From the NCBI GenBank assembly GCA_958448705.1, contig CAUDEY010000007.1:1-64000 (forward strand): DNA of 64,000 nucleotides, in the 5' to 3' direction. Made by a program: the position numbers and the translations under genes. The notes under the pieces are model-generated. The model was not told where the DNA came from, did no database searches, and saw only the letters and a list, made by a program, of their open reading frames with translations. This document shows, piece after piece, positions 9,231-17,299 of this stretch. Source of the DNA: UMGS1322 sp900550765 (GTDB lineage Bacteria > Bacillota > Clostridia > Christensenellales > QALW01). The stretch's first letter is position 1, and every line of letters begins with the position of its first letter.

Positions 9231-10487
9231 ATGAAAAAAATAGTGATTTGCGGTGGGAACCCTTTACATGGTGAAGTAATTGTTCACAGCGCTAAAAATT
9301 CATTATTGCCGATATTGGCGGCAGTTGTACTGGCCCAAAGCGAAGTGGTTTTGTATGACTGTCCGCCGCTGCGTGATGTTTTAACGATGCTGGAGCTTTT
9401 AGAGGATATAGGCTGCCGCTGCAGTTTTGAACAGGGTACTGTACATATTGATCCCTCAGGAATCAACAACTGCAAAATGAACGACAGGCTGATGCATTTG
9501 CTGCGCTCTTCTATTTTTATTTTGGGGCCTCTGGTTGCACGGATGGGACGGGCGGAACTGGGATATCCCGGCGGCTGCGATATCGGTATACGGCCCATTG
9601 ACCTGCATTTAAAGGGGCTGCGGGATCTTGGCGTTGAAGTTCAGGAAGAAAACGGACATATTATTTGTACCTGCTCTAAATTAAAAGGCGGAGAAGTCTA
9701 TCTGGATTATCCCAGTGTAGGAGCAACAGAAAACATTATGATGGCTGCGACCCTGGCAGAAGGTGCAACAGTGATCACCAATGCCGCTAAAGAGCCGGAG
9801 ATTGTTGACCTTCAGAATTTTATTAATACTATGGGCGGCCGCATCAGCGGTGCCGGCACAGGAAGGATCGTTATTCACGGTACGTCTGTGCTTAACGGAT
9901 GTGAATATACAGCTATGCCGGATAGAATTGTCACCGGCACGTATATGATTGCCTCGGCGATTACCGGCGGTGAGGTATATATCAAAAATGCATTTAAAGA
10001 GCATGTTTCGGTTTTAATTGGCAAGCTGAAAGATGGTGGCTGTCAGGTTTATGAAAAGAATGGCGGTCTTGTGGTAAAAGGGACGGAGCGGTTGAGTTCT
10101 TCCCATATCATTGAAACGATGCCGTATCCGGGTTTCCCTACAGATCTGCAATCTCCGATGATGGCACTGCAGACCGTGGCACGGGGAACCTGTGTTCTGG
10201 TGGAAAATGTGTTTGAAAATCGTTTTCGCTTGGCGGGAGAACTGAAAAAAATGGGTGCGGATATTACGGTAAAGGATCGTATGGCGATTATTCGTGGTGT
10301 TGACGAGCTAACAGGAACCACCGTATATACGCATGATCTGCGCGGCGGCGCGGCACTTGTTCTTGCCGGACTGCGGGCTTCCGGAACTACGATTATTAAA
10401 GATGAAGGACTTATTGAGCGGGGCTATTTTCAATTGGAGGAGCAGCTGCGCAAACTTGGCGGAGATATTACAGTAGCGGAGGAATAA
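9231..10487 (+). CDS. murA: UDP-GlcNAc 1-carboxyvinyltransferase MurA
   Basis: A 418-residue cytoplasmic enzyme for the first committed step of peptidoglycan synthesis, transfer of enolpyruvate from PEP to UDP-GlcNAc. The loop GGCDIGIRPIDLHLKGL carries the active-site cysteine at 116, the residue attacked by fosfomycin. AKNSLLPIL near residue 21 holds the conserved lysine, and DLRGGAALVLAGLRA lies near the C terminus. Clostridia often carry two murA paralogues; only this one is in the window. It substitutes in position for murG. Confidence 0.95.
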   Translation: MKKIVICGGNPLHGEVIVHSAKNSLLPILAAVVLAQSEVVLYDCPPLRDVLTMLELLEDIGCRCSFEQGTVHIDPSGINNCKMNDRLMHLLRSSIFILGPLVARMGRAELGYPGGCDIGIRPIDLHLKGLRDLGVEVQEENGHIICTCSKLKGGEVYLDYPSVGATENIMMAATLAEGATVITNAAKEPEIVDLQNFINTMGGRISGAGTGRIVIHGTSVLNGCEYTAMPDRIVTGTYMIASAITGGEVYIKNAFKEHVSVLIGKLKDGGCQVYEKNGGLVVKGTERLSSSHIIETMPYPGFPTDLQSPMMALQTVARGTCVLVENVFENRFRLAGELKKMGADITVKDRMAIIRGVDELTGTTVYTHDLRGGAALVLAGLRASGTTIIKDEGLIERGYFQLEEQLRKLGGDITVAEE

Positions 10488-10489
10488 AA

Positions 10490-11227
10490 ATGGCCAGAAG
10501 AAGGAAAGAGAATTACGGACCAAGCCCAATACTTTTATGGATCTTAGTATTGGTACTGATCGTTGTAATCTTTTTTCTGATCAACAGCTCGCTTTTTAAT
10601 GTAAGCAGTATTACTGTGTATGGCGCAGAAAGATTTTCTGCACAGGAGATTATTGCGGCCAGCGGTATTACGTATGATACGAATATTATTTATGTGGATG
10701 AGGAAAGCGCCCGGCAGGGAATTGAACAGAATGCCTATCTGCGGGTAGACAATATTAAGCGTACATTCCCTACCGGCGTTGAAATTTATATTACCGAGCG
10801 TACTCCGGCAGCACAGATCGCGACCATAAATGGGTATTATATTATCGATGAAGAAGGAACGGCATTGGGCTTGAATCAGCTGGCGGATGAGACGCTGATC
10901 AGTATTTTGAATATGAGCATTGCCGAGCCGCAGATGGGAAGCACAATTCTTGCGGAAAGTGCAGAGAAGCTGGAGGCTGCGTCAAAGGTGCTTTCGGCAG
11001 TTAAACAATATACCTTAGAGGGAAAAATAAAATATATCGATGTAGCGGATCCCGAAAAAATTGTGCTTGGATATGCAGGGGATATTACCGTTAAGATTAC
11101 TGACGGCGACTCTGCCAAACAAAAACTTTCGCGGCTTGAAAATGCGATAGCTGCCGCCGGGGACAAGCTCTCAGCGGGAAGTACTTTGAATATGGAAAAT
11201 GAAGGCGGGTATTATATTAGTAAATAA
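10490..11227 (+). CDS. divIB: Cell division protein DivIB/FtsQ
   Basis: A 245-residue bitopic protein: a basic N terminus, one membrane helix (about 13-35), then an FtsQ-type POTRA domain (FNVSSITVYGAERFSAQEI, about 36-105) and a beta domain. It partners FtsL and DivIC at the septum and activates the SEDS/PBP pair. The start ATG lies two bases after the murA stop, behind GGAGGAAT. It is the last gene before an intrinsic terminator. Confidence 0.9.
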   Translation: MARRRKENYGPSPILLWILVLVLIVVIFFLINSSLFNVSSITVYGAERFSAQEIIAASGITYDTNIIYVDEESARQGIEQNAYLRVDNIKRTFPTGVEIYITERTPAAQIATINGYYIIDEEGTALGLNQLADETLISILNMSIAEPQMGSTILAESAEKLEAASKVLSAVKQYTLEGKIKYIDVADPEKIVLGYAGDITVKITDGDSAKQKLSRLENAIAAAGDKLSAGSTLNMENEGGYYISK

Positions 11228-11288
11228 TGCGGAATAAAGGAAAATAGCTGTTGAACATATGGCTTTTTTTATAAAACAGACAAAATAT

Positions 11289-11322
11289 GCGTTTTTGTTA
11301 AAAAAACGCTTTAACTTTTTTT
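11289..11322 (+). terminator. Intrinsic terminator after divIB
   Basis: GCGTTTTT (11289-11296) pairs with AAAAACGC (11302-11309) around GTTAA, followed by TTTAACTTTTTTT. It separates the mraZ-divIB operon from ftsA-ftsZ. Confidence 0.75.
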
Positions 11323-11338
11323 GTTTTTCTGTTATTAT
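11311..11338 (+). promoter_or_regulatory. Promoter of ftsA-ftsZ
   Basis: TTAACT (11311-11316), 16 bases and TATTAT (11333-11338). The -35 overlaps the T-tract of the preceding terminator. Confidence 0.55.
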
Positions 11339-11343
11339 ATATA

Positions 11344-11374
11344 AGAGATATTTTATATCTCTAATTTGGAGGTC
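11344..11374 (+). promoter_or_regulatory. Hairpin just upstream of the ftsA ribosome binding site
   Basis: AGAGATAT (11344-11351), loop TTT, ATATCTCT (11355-11362): a perfect 8-bp stem at the expected 5' end of the ftsA mRNA, five bases before TGGAGGT (11368-11374). A 5' stem-loop often protects mRNA from RNases; alternatively it is an operator. Function inferred. Confidence 0.55.
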
Positions 11375-11379
11375 ACCTA

Positions 11380-12552
11380 ATGAGGCAGATTTCAACGGTT
11401 ATTGAAATAGGCACGAGTAAGGTTGTTTCTATAATAAGCGAAAACGGGCAGTATGATGATACACATATCTTAGGCAGCGCCGCTGTTCCGTATGCAGGTT
11501 ATAAAAAGAGAAAATGGGTGGACAAGCACGCACTGGAGCCCGCTGTGGTAAATGCTTTGCATGAGGCGGAAAAAAAAGCGGGGAAAAGGTGTAAAGCGGT
11601 GCATATCGGTATTCCTGCTGATTTTATAAAAGTAGTATGCCGAAAGGCCGAGCTGGTGCTCCCTAAACATAAAATACTTACTCAGGCAGATATTACACAG
11701 CTGTATCAGGCGGGAAAAAGTAAACTGAATATACCCAAGGAATATACGGTTATTCATCGGTGCCCGGTAATCTTCCGGTTGGATGATGCCCGGCGTACCA
11801 TGGAGCCTGTGGGTCAGAAAGCAATAAAAATCAGCGCTGTGGTTTCCTATGTGCTGGCTGAAAAGTGGTTTTGCTCCGGCATCAAGCAGATGCTTTTACA
11901 AAATGGCTATTATTCCAGTACTTTTATTGCCGCATCCTATGCTGAGGCCATGCGTTTTATTCCGCAGGAAAAACGCGATCAGTGTGCTGTAATGCTGGAT
12001 ATCGGCAATACTTCTTCCTGTGTGATGGTCGCCCGGGGGGACGGATTGATTTTTCATCGTGTTTTGCCTTTTGGCGGTGCAAATATCACGGGGGATTTGG
12101 CCAGGGTTTTTTCTATCAGTACGGATATGGCCGAAGAATTGAAAAAGAGATCCATTTACGGACTTTCGTTGAGTGAAGATGATTTTTATGAGGTATGTGA
12201 TAGGGAAACCTATAAGTTCAGGCGTTTTTCCGCACAGGAGGCGCAGGAGGTTATTGAAGCCCGCCTGAGTGAGATGCTGAATATTATTGTGAAAACTTTA
12301 GATAAAAGCGGATGCAACCTGCCGCAGTATGTGCCGGTGTATCTTACCGGAGGTACGGCGTCTATGCGCGGACTGCGGGAGTTTGTTCAAAAATATACCG
12401 ATCACAGTACCAGCATTGTACAGCCGCAGTCGACCTGCTTTAATCAGCCGTGTTATTCTTCGGCATTGGCTGTTATGGATATGGCGCTTGAGGCTGAAAT
12501 CGATGACGAACCGGGTTTTTTTGAAAATTTTAAAAATATATTTGACAGATGA
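11380..12552 (+). CDS. ftsA: Cell division protein FtsA (actin-like)
   Basis: A 390-residue actin-fold ATPase that anchors FtsZ to the membrane. The phosphate-1 motif VIEIGTSKVVSI opens the protein, the SHS2 (1C) domain follows (about 80-165), and phosphate-2 and adenosine motifs appear as VMLDIGNTSSCVMV and VYLTGGTASMRGL. The C terminus PGFFENFKNIFDR is a plausible amphipathic membrane-targeting helix. The sequence is quite divergent, so a PilM-like relative cannot be excluded from sequence alone, but the position before ftsZ decides. Start ATG behind TGGAGGT. Confidence 0.87.
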   Translation: MRQISTVIEIGTSKVVSIISENGQYDDTHILGSAAVPYAGYKKRKWVDKHALEPAVVNALHEAEKKAGKRCKAVHIGIPADFIKVVCRKAELVLPKHKILTQADITQLYQAGKSKLNIPKEYTVIHRCPVIFRLDDARRTMEPVGQKAIKISAVVSYVLAEKWFCSGIKQMLLQNGYYSSTFIAASYAEAMRFIPQEKRDQCAVMLDIGNTSSCVMVARGDGLIFHRVLPFGGANITGDLARVFSISTDMAEELKKRSIYGLSLSEDDFYEVCDRETYKFRRFSAQEAQEVIEARLSEMLNIIVKTLDKSGCNLPQYVPVYLTGGTASMRGLREFVQKYTDHSTSIVQPQSTCFNQPCYSSALAVMDMALEAEIDDEPGFFENFKNIFDR

Positions 12553-12575
12553 GCACTTGAAAGGGGAATTTGGTT

Positions 12576-13904
12576 ATGGAATTTGATCTTGATATGGGCG
12601 GCTTTGCCCAGCTTAAGGTTGTGGGTGTAGGCGGAGCCGGCGATAATGCTGTTGATAGAATGATTGCGGCGGGATTGACCGGCGTTGAGTATATTGCTAT
12701 CAATACGGACCGTCAGGCGCTGCAGCGCTCAAAAGCCAATAAAAAACTGCAGATTGGCGAAAAAATTACCAAGGGGCTTGGTGCCGGAGCCAATCCTGAG
12801 ATTGGAAAAAAGGCGGCGGAGGAAAGCCGTGATGATATCATGGATCAATTGCGCGGTGCGGATATGGTATTTGTTACCGCCGGCATGGGGGGCGGCACCG
12901 GTACGGGAGCAGCTCCGGTAGTGGCCGAGGTAGCTAAGGAAATGGGAATGCTTACGGTTGGCGTTGTTACGTATCCGTTTTTATTTGAAGGCCGCACTCG
13001 TTCCGGTAATGCGGATAAGGGAATTGCTGAGCTGAAGGCCGGGGTGGACAGCCTTATTATCATTCCCAACGATAAGCTTTTGCAGGTAGTAGGCAAGGGG
13101 ACCTCAATGACGGAGGCCTTCCGCCAGGCGGACGAAGTCTTGCGCCAGGGCGTAGCCGGTATTTCAGAGCTGATTACCCGCCATAACATGATTAACCTTG
13201 ACTTTGCCGACGTTCGCGCAATTATGAAGGATAAAGGCATTGCGCATATGGGTATTGGTATTGGTACCGGAGAGAACCGCGCTATTGATGCGGCGAAACA
13301 TGCAATATCCAGTCCTCTTTTGGATACCACCATTTCCGGTGCTACGGGCGTGCTGCTCAATGTTACCGGCGGTGCCAGTCTTTCGCTTAATGAAATTAAT
13401 GAGGCGGCCTATCTGGTCCATGAGGCGGTATCGCCTGATGCCAATATTATCTTTGGCGCCGGTATCGATGAGAGCTTGGATGACGAAGTACGGATTACGA
13501 TTATTGCCACCGGTTTTGAAAAACGTGACCCGCGTGCATCTAAGCCGCAGCGTATGACCGAAAGAATCATTCGTTCTGATGAACCGGTACGGGAAACGCC
13601 TGTGGAAGAAGAGGATGAAGGTCTTGTTATGACCAATTTTGAACCTAAGGCCACCCGTGAAAATACAGAGCAGTCCTTTGTACGGATGCAAAAGCCCAGA
13701 ATGGAAGCCGAAGAAGTAGAGGATGATGAAATTTTTGTTCCTCGAAGAGAAGAGCGGACACGGCGGCAGGCCGAGCCGGAGGAGCAGCCCAAACGAGGCG
13801 GATTCCTTTCTTCTTTCAGAAACAATGATAATGAGCAGGATGATTATGATGATATCGACTTTGATATGCCTGCCATTACCAGAAGACATCGCAGAGATCA
13901 ATAA
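12576..13904 (+). CDS. ftsZ: Cell division GTPase FtsZ
   Basis: A 442-residue tubulin homologue that forms the Z ring. The tubulin signature GGGTGTGAAPVVAE is near residue 105, the T7 loop NLDFADVRAIM near residue 205. A long charged linker (from about 320) ends in the conserved tail DIDFDMPAITRRHRR, the site that binds FtsA and other partners. A TTG at 12570 is in frame, but AAGGGG (12561-12566) fits the ATG at 12576. Cotranscribed with ftsA, 23 bases apart. Confidence 0.97.
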   Translation: MEFDLDMGGFAQLKVVGVGGAGDNAVDRMIAAGLTGVEYIAINTDRQALQRSKANKKLQIGEKITKGLGAGANPEIGKKAAEESRDDIMDQLRGADMVFVTAGMGGGTGTGAAPVVAEVAKEMGMLTVGVVTYPFLFEGRTRSGNADKGIAELKAGVDSLIIIPNDKLLQVVGKGTSMTEAFRQADEVLRQGVAGISELITRHNMINLDFADVRAIMKDKGIAHMGIGIGTGENRAIDAAKHAISSPLLDTTISGATGVLLNVTGGASLSLNEINEAAYLVHEAVSPDANIIFGAGIDESLDDEVRITIIATGFEKRDPRASKPQRMTERIIRSDEPVRETPVEEEDEGLVMTNFEPKATRENTEQSFVRMQKPRMEAEEVEDDEIFVPRREERTRRQAEPEEQPKRGGFLSSFRNNDNEQDDYDDIDFDMPAITRRHRRDQ

Positions 13905-14009
13905 ATATGAGCATGTGCGGGGCGGGAAACTGCTCCGCATTGTCTATCATACAGCCTGGTAAGATAGTGGTTCCTACTGCGGCGAAAAAAGTCATTCGGA
14001 GGAAAACAG

Positions 14010-14513
14010 ATGGAGCTTGTATTTAAAAAAATAACAGAGTTTCCGCGGGGAACACTTTGTGCTTTGCTGAGAGAGGGATATTCTTTTGAACCTAAATTTG
14101 AGCAGGATTGTTTTGGGCAATGGCGTGCGTTTGATGATTTCTTCTATGATACGCCGCATATTGCTGAGAACTGCGGATTTATGACGGTCCTCGGGGATAT
14201 TCCTATCGGGTTCGTTTCCTGGAATCCTACCAATATGCCTGTATCGGTAGAAATCGGGCATAACTGTATTGCGGCCAAGTATAAGGGGAAGGGTTACGGT
14301 AAGCAGCAAATGAAAGAAGCAGTAAAACGCATTTTAGCCCAAGGAGCCCAAAAAATTGTAGTTACAACAAATGAAATTCTTCTTCCTGCACAGCGCACTT
14401 ATGAAAGTGCGGGATTTAAGTTTGTGCGGAAAAGTGAAGAACCGGATAAAGCTGAATATGCAGGCATGCGTATGCACTATGCGCTTGTTGTAAATGAGTT
14501 TTGTCCGTATTAA
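14010..14513 (+). CDS. GNAT family N-acetyltransferase
   Basis: A 167-residue GNAT protein. The acetyl-CoA motif is AAKYKGKGYGKQQMKEAVKRIL (second half of the protein, shown here by its K-G-K-G-Y-G core), followed by an ARTYESAGF-like strand, here AQRTYESAGFKFV. The acceptor cannot be told. It starts behind GGAGG after a 105-base gap from ftsZ that contains a GC-rich hairpin without U-tract (about 13915-13940). Confidence 0.85.
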   Translation: MELVFKKITEFPRGTLCALLREGYSFEPKFEQDCFGQWRAFDDFFYDTPHIAENCGFMTVLGDIPIGFVSWNPTNMPVSVEIGHNCIAAKYKGKGYGKQQMKEAVKRILAQGAQKIVVTTNEILLPAQRTYESAGFKFVRKSEEPDKAEYAGMRMHYALVVNEFCPY

Positions 14514-14654
14514 AAAGATACCGTGTCTCATATTGCTGCCATCGAGATTCTGCAATTTTTGGGAGGAAGAAGCGCAAAGGATGCAAAAGCGGAAATAAAT
14601 TGATATTTTTTATAAGAGGATTGTGGTGTCGTATTGTTTTTTTCTAATATTTTT
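14514..14654. other. Non-coding stretch after the GNAT gene
   Basis: Together with the next sites this is a 365-base gap without a convincing gene. A GTG-started frame of 26 codons (14523-14603) lacks a ribosome binding site. The rest of the gap holds a terminator and a promoter listed separately. Confidence 0.5.
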
Positions 14655-14686
14655 AGCGAGTGATAGGCTCGCTTTTTCTTTTTTTG
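14655..14686 (+). terminator. Intrinsic terminator
   Basis: AGCGAG (14655-14660), loop TGATAGG, CTCGCT (14668-14673), then TTTTCTTTTTTT. Ends the ftsZ/GNAT transcript. Confidence 0.85.
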
Positions 14687-14782
14687 AAAGAGCTGTGTGC
14701 TGATGCAATGGATCGTAAAAAGAATATTGGCGGCAGATCAATAATTTTTTAATATTTTGTTAGTTGAAAATAAATATTTATC

Positions 14783-14811
14783 TTGAAATACGGAATGTAA
14801 AAAGGTATAAT
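14783..14811 (+). promoter_or_regulatory. Promoter of the EF-G-like gene
   Basis: TTGAAA (14783-14788), 17-base spacer, perfect TATAAT (14806-14811). About 60 bases ahead of the start codon. Confidence 0.85.
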
Positions 14812-14878
14812 AGAAATAAGAAGAAAGATCTTCTGCAGATATTTTCCGGGCAGCTCGGAGGAAAGGGGTTTTTACAAA

Positions 14879-16924
14879 ATGGATTATCATGCTTCAAGGA
14901 TAAGAAATGTTGCGTTTATCGGCCATGGGGGTGACGGGAAAACCGCTCTTACGGAGGCCTTGCTGTTTTTAAACGGGAATATTGAGCGCATGGGAAAAAA
15001 CGAAGAAGGCAATACCGTATGCGATTATGATGCGGAAGAGATTAAGCGCCATATTTCTATTTCGCTTTCGGTAGCACCTGTCGAGTTTGACGGATATAAG
15101 ATAAACATCATGGATTGCCCCGGATATTTTGATTTTGAGGGCAGTGTGATCAGCGCGCTTTCTGTGGCAGATGGTGCGGTTATTGTGATGTCGGCGGTAT
15201 CGGGTATCGATGTCGGTACGGAAAAAGCAATGGAACGTACCAAGAAAAATAAAATACCAAGGCTTATTTTTATAAATCAAATGGATAAAGAACATGCTTC
15301 CTTTGAAAAAACGGTTGTGCAGCTTAAGGAAAAATATGGGAGTTGTATCGTGCCGCTGCTGTATCCGATCTTTCAGGAAGGCGTCATGACGGGGTTTGTG
15401 GATCTGATCGAAAACCAGGCGTATTGCTTTACTGGCAAAAAACAGGAGAAGACGGATATCCCGGCAGAACTTGCCGACGTAGTTGCACTTGAACGCAGTG
15501 CGCTGATGGAAACGGCTGCGGAAAATGATGAAGAACTGATGGAAAAAGTGATTATGGAAGAAACACTTACGCCCGAAGAAATCGTGAAGGGCCTTTCTTT
15601 GGGAGTTGCCGATACGTCTGCGGTTCCGGTTTTATGTGGAAGTGCGTTGGAGGGAAAAGGAGTAAAACTGCTGCAGGATACTCTGGTGCGCTTTGTTCCT
15701 TCGCCGGAGGATAAAGAATTTGCCGGAAACGAGGAGAGCCGCCGCTGCAAGGAGAACGAACCGTTTTCGGCGTATATTTTTAAAACGATATCGGATCCCT
15801 TTGCAGGAAAGCTTTCTCTGTTTATGGTACGCTCGGGAGTGCTTTCGGGAGAGACGGCACTGTATAACGCCAACGAAGAGAAGCAGGAAAAGATGGGAAA
15901 TCTTTATGTGCTGCGGGGAAAACAGCAGATTCCTGTACAAAAATTATATGCCGGAGATATCGGAGCTATTGGCCGCCTGCAGGTTTCTCTAACGGGACAT
16001 ACGCTGTATTCGGGAAAAAAAATTACTTATGCGCCCATAGAAATCCCCTGGCAGGGAATCAGCCTTGCGGTATATCCCAAAAAGCAAGGGGATGAAGATA
16101 AAGTGTTTTCAGGGCTGCGGCGTCTGGCGGAGGAAGATATTACGCTGAGTCTTGAGAAGAATGTGCAGACCAACGAGATGCTGTTAAGGGGCTTAGGTGA
16201 TGTGCATCTGGAGGTTGCGGTAGAAAAATTAAAAAGTAAATTTAATGCCGAGGCTGAACTGCGCACACCGGTAGTGCCTTATCGGGAAACGATCAGAAAA
16301 TCCGTTAAGGCACAGGGAAAATATAAAAAGCAATCTGGAGGCCATGGGCAATATGGTGATTGTTGGATAGAATTTAATCCCAGTGATAAGGACTTTGAAT
16401 TTGTGGATAAAGTTGTAGGGGGGGCTGTTCCGCGATCGTATATTCCCGCGGTTGAAAAGGGTTTGCTTGAATGCATGCAAAGAGGCGTTTTGGCCGGATA
16501 CCCTGTAACAGGGATCAGTTGTACGTTATATGACGGCTCCTATCATCCGGTGGATTCTTCGGAAATGGCGTTTAAAGCCGCGGCCTCTATCGCGTACAAA
16601 ACGGGATGTAAAAATGCAAACCCGGTATTGCTGGAGCCGATCTATACTGTGGAGGTTACAGTTCCGGACGATGATATGGGCGATATTATCGGTGATATCA
16701 ATAAGCGCCGAGGCAGAATCCTGGGAATGACGCCCGTATCCGGCGGACAGCGTATTGAAGGTGAGGTTCCCCTGGCGGAAATGTTCTATTATGCGGCGGA
16801 TCTTCGTTCTATGACCCAGGGACGGGGAACGTATCAGATGGTTTTTGCGCGGTATGAGGAAGTGCCGGCGCATATTGCGGCAAAAATTGCCGCCGCGGCG
16901 GGGAACAGTGAAAACGAAGAATAA
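14879..16924 (+). CDS. Elongation factor G-like GTPase (EF-G2 type)
   Basis: A 681-residue translational GTPase with the EF-G domain order: G domain, domain II, III, IV and V (GDIIGDINKRRGRILGM in domain V). It is not the canonical factor: the P-loop is GHGGDGKT (15-22), the G3 motif is DCPGYFDF with tyrosine where canonical EF-G has the catalytic histidine, and G4 reads NQMD (133-136) instead of NKxD. Such paralogues (annotated fusA2 or EF-G-like) are common in Clostridia and their role is unsettled. Own promoter, start ATG ten bases after GAAAGGGG. A tetracycline ribosomal-protection protein is a less likely alternative. Confidence 0.85.
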   Translation: MDYHASRIRNVAFIGHGGDGKTALTEALLFLNGNIERMGKNEEGNTVCDYDAEEIKRHISISLSVAPVEFDGYKINIMDCPGYFDFEGSVISALSVADGAVIVMSAVSGIDVGTEKAMERTKKNKIPRLIFINQMDKEHASFEKTVVQLKEKYGSCIVPLLYPIFQEGVMTGFVDLIENQAYCFTGKKQEKTDIPAELADVVALERSALMETAAENDEELMEKVIMEETLTPEEIVKGLSLGVADTSAVPVLCGSALEGKGVKLLQDTLVRFVPSPEDKEFAGNEESRRCKENEPFSAYIFKTISDPFAGKLSLFMVRSGVLSGETALYNANEEKQEKMGNLYVLRGKQQIPVQKLYAGDIGAIGRLQVSLTGHTLYSGKKITYAPIEIPWQGISLAVYPKKQGDEDKVFSGLRRLAEEDITLSLEKNVQTNEMLLRGLGDVHLEVAVEKLKSKFNAEAELRTPVVPYRETIRKSVKAQGKYKKQSGGHGQYGDCWIEFNPSDKDFEFVDKVVGGAVPRSYIPAVEKGLLECMQRGVLAGYPVTGISCTLYDGSYHPVDSSEMAFKAAASIAYKTGCKNANPVLLEPIYTVEVTVPDDDMGDIIGDINKRRGRILGMTPVSGGQRIEGEVPLAEMFYYAADLRSMTQGRGTYQMVFARYEEVPAHIAAKIAAAAGNSENEE

Positions 16925-16928
16925 GTAT

Positions 16929-16957
16929 TTGCCAAAATACTTTAAATACTGTAAAAT
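16929..16957 (+). promoter_or_regulatory. Promoter of spoVG
   Basis: TTGCCA (16929-16934), 17 bases, TAAAAT (16952-16957). It sits in an AT-rich stretch where AGTATTT and AAATACT form an inverted repeat (16924-16949). Confidence 0.55.
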
Positions 16958-16985
16958 AAAGATATTACCATGGGAGGAAGAAATC

Positions 16986-17243
16986 ATGCAGATCACAGAT
17001 GTAAGAATTCGCAAAGTGGAAACAGCCGGCAAGCTGAAGGCCGTGGCATCGATCACTTTTGATGATGAATTTGTTGTTCATGATATCAAAGTGATTGAGG
17101 GAAACAACTCGCTTTTTGTGGCCATGCCCAGCGTAAAAAATGCCAGCGGAGAATTTAAGGATGTAGCGCATCCGATTAAAACGGAACTTCGCGAAAAAAT
17201 ATCAAACATTGTGCTCGAAAAGTTTTTAAAGGAAAATGAATAA
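16986..17243 (+). CDS. spoVG: SpoVG regulator/RNA-binding protein
   Basis: An 85-residue protein matching SpoVG over its whole length: MQITDVRIRKV at the start, SITFDDEFVVHDIKVIEG and FVAMPS in the middle, HPI near residue 61. SpoVG affects asymmetric septation in Bacillus and is a broadly conserved nucleic-acid-binding regulator. A longer in-frame start exists, but GGGAGGAAG directly precedes the ATG at 16986. It stands immediately before glmU, a neighbourhood shared with Bacillus. Confidence 0.95.
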   Translation: MQITDVRIRKVETAGKLKAVASITFDDEFVVHDIKVIEGNNSLFVAMPSVKNASGEFKDVAHPIKTELREKISNIVLEKFLKENE

Positions 17244-17248
17244 GAAAC

Positions 17249-17280
17249 GGAAAGCAGGGCCGCAGGCCTTGTTTTCTTAT
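17249..17280 (+). terminator. Hairpin between spoVG and glmU
   Basis: About 13 base pairs (17249-17261 with 17265-17277, two or three G-U pairs) around the loop GCA. The 3' side is TCTTATG, so the U-tract is poor: a leaky terminator or processing site more than a strong stop. glmU starts 20 bases later without a visible promoter. Confidence 0.45.
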
Positions 17281-17299
17281 GTAGTTTTGGGAGGAATTT

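Noticed and set aside
13164..13940. A long minus-strand frame (258 codons) opposite ftsZ.
   Set aside because: It lies wholly antisense to a conserved gene, has no ribosome binding site and reflects the codon bias of ftsZ.
13915..13940. GC-rich hairpin after ftsZ as a terminator.
   Set aside because: About nine pairs but no T-run follows, so intrinsic termination is not supported.
14523..14603. A GTG-started 26-residue frame in the gap after the GNAT gene.
   Set aside because: No ribosome binding site and no promoter; low-complexity alanine-rich product without a recognisable feature.
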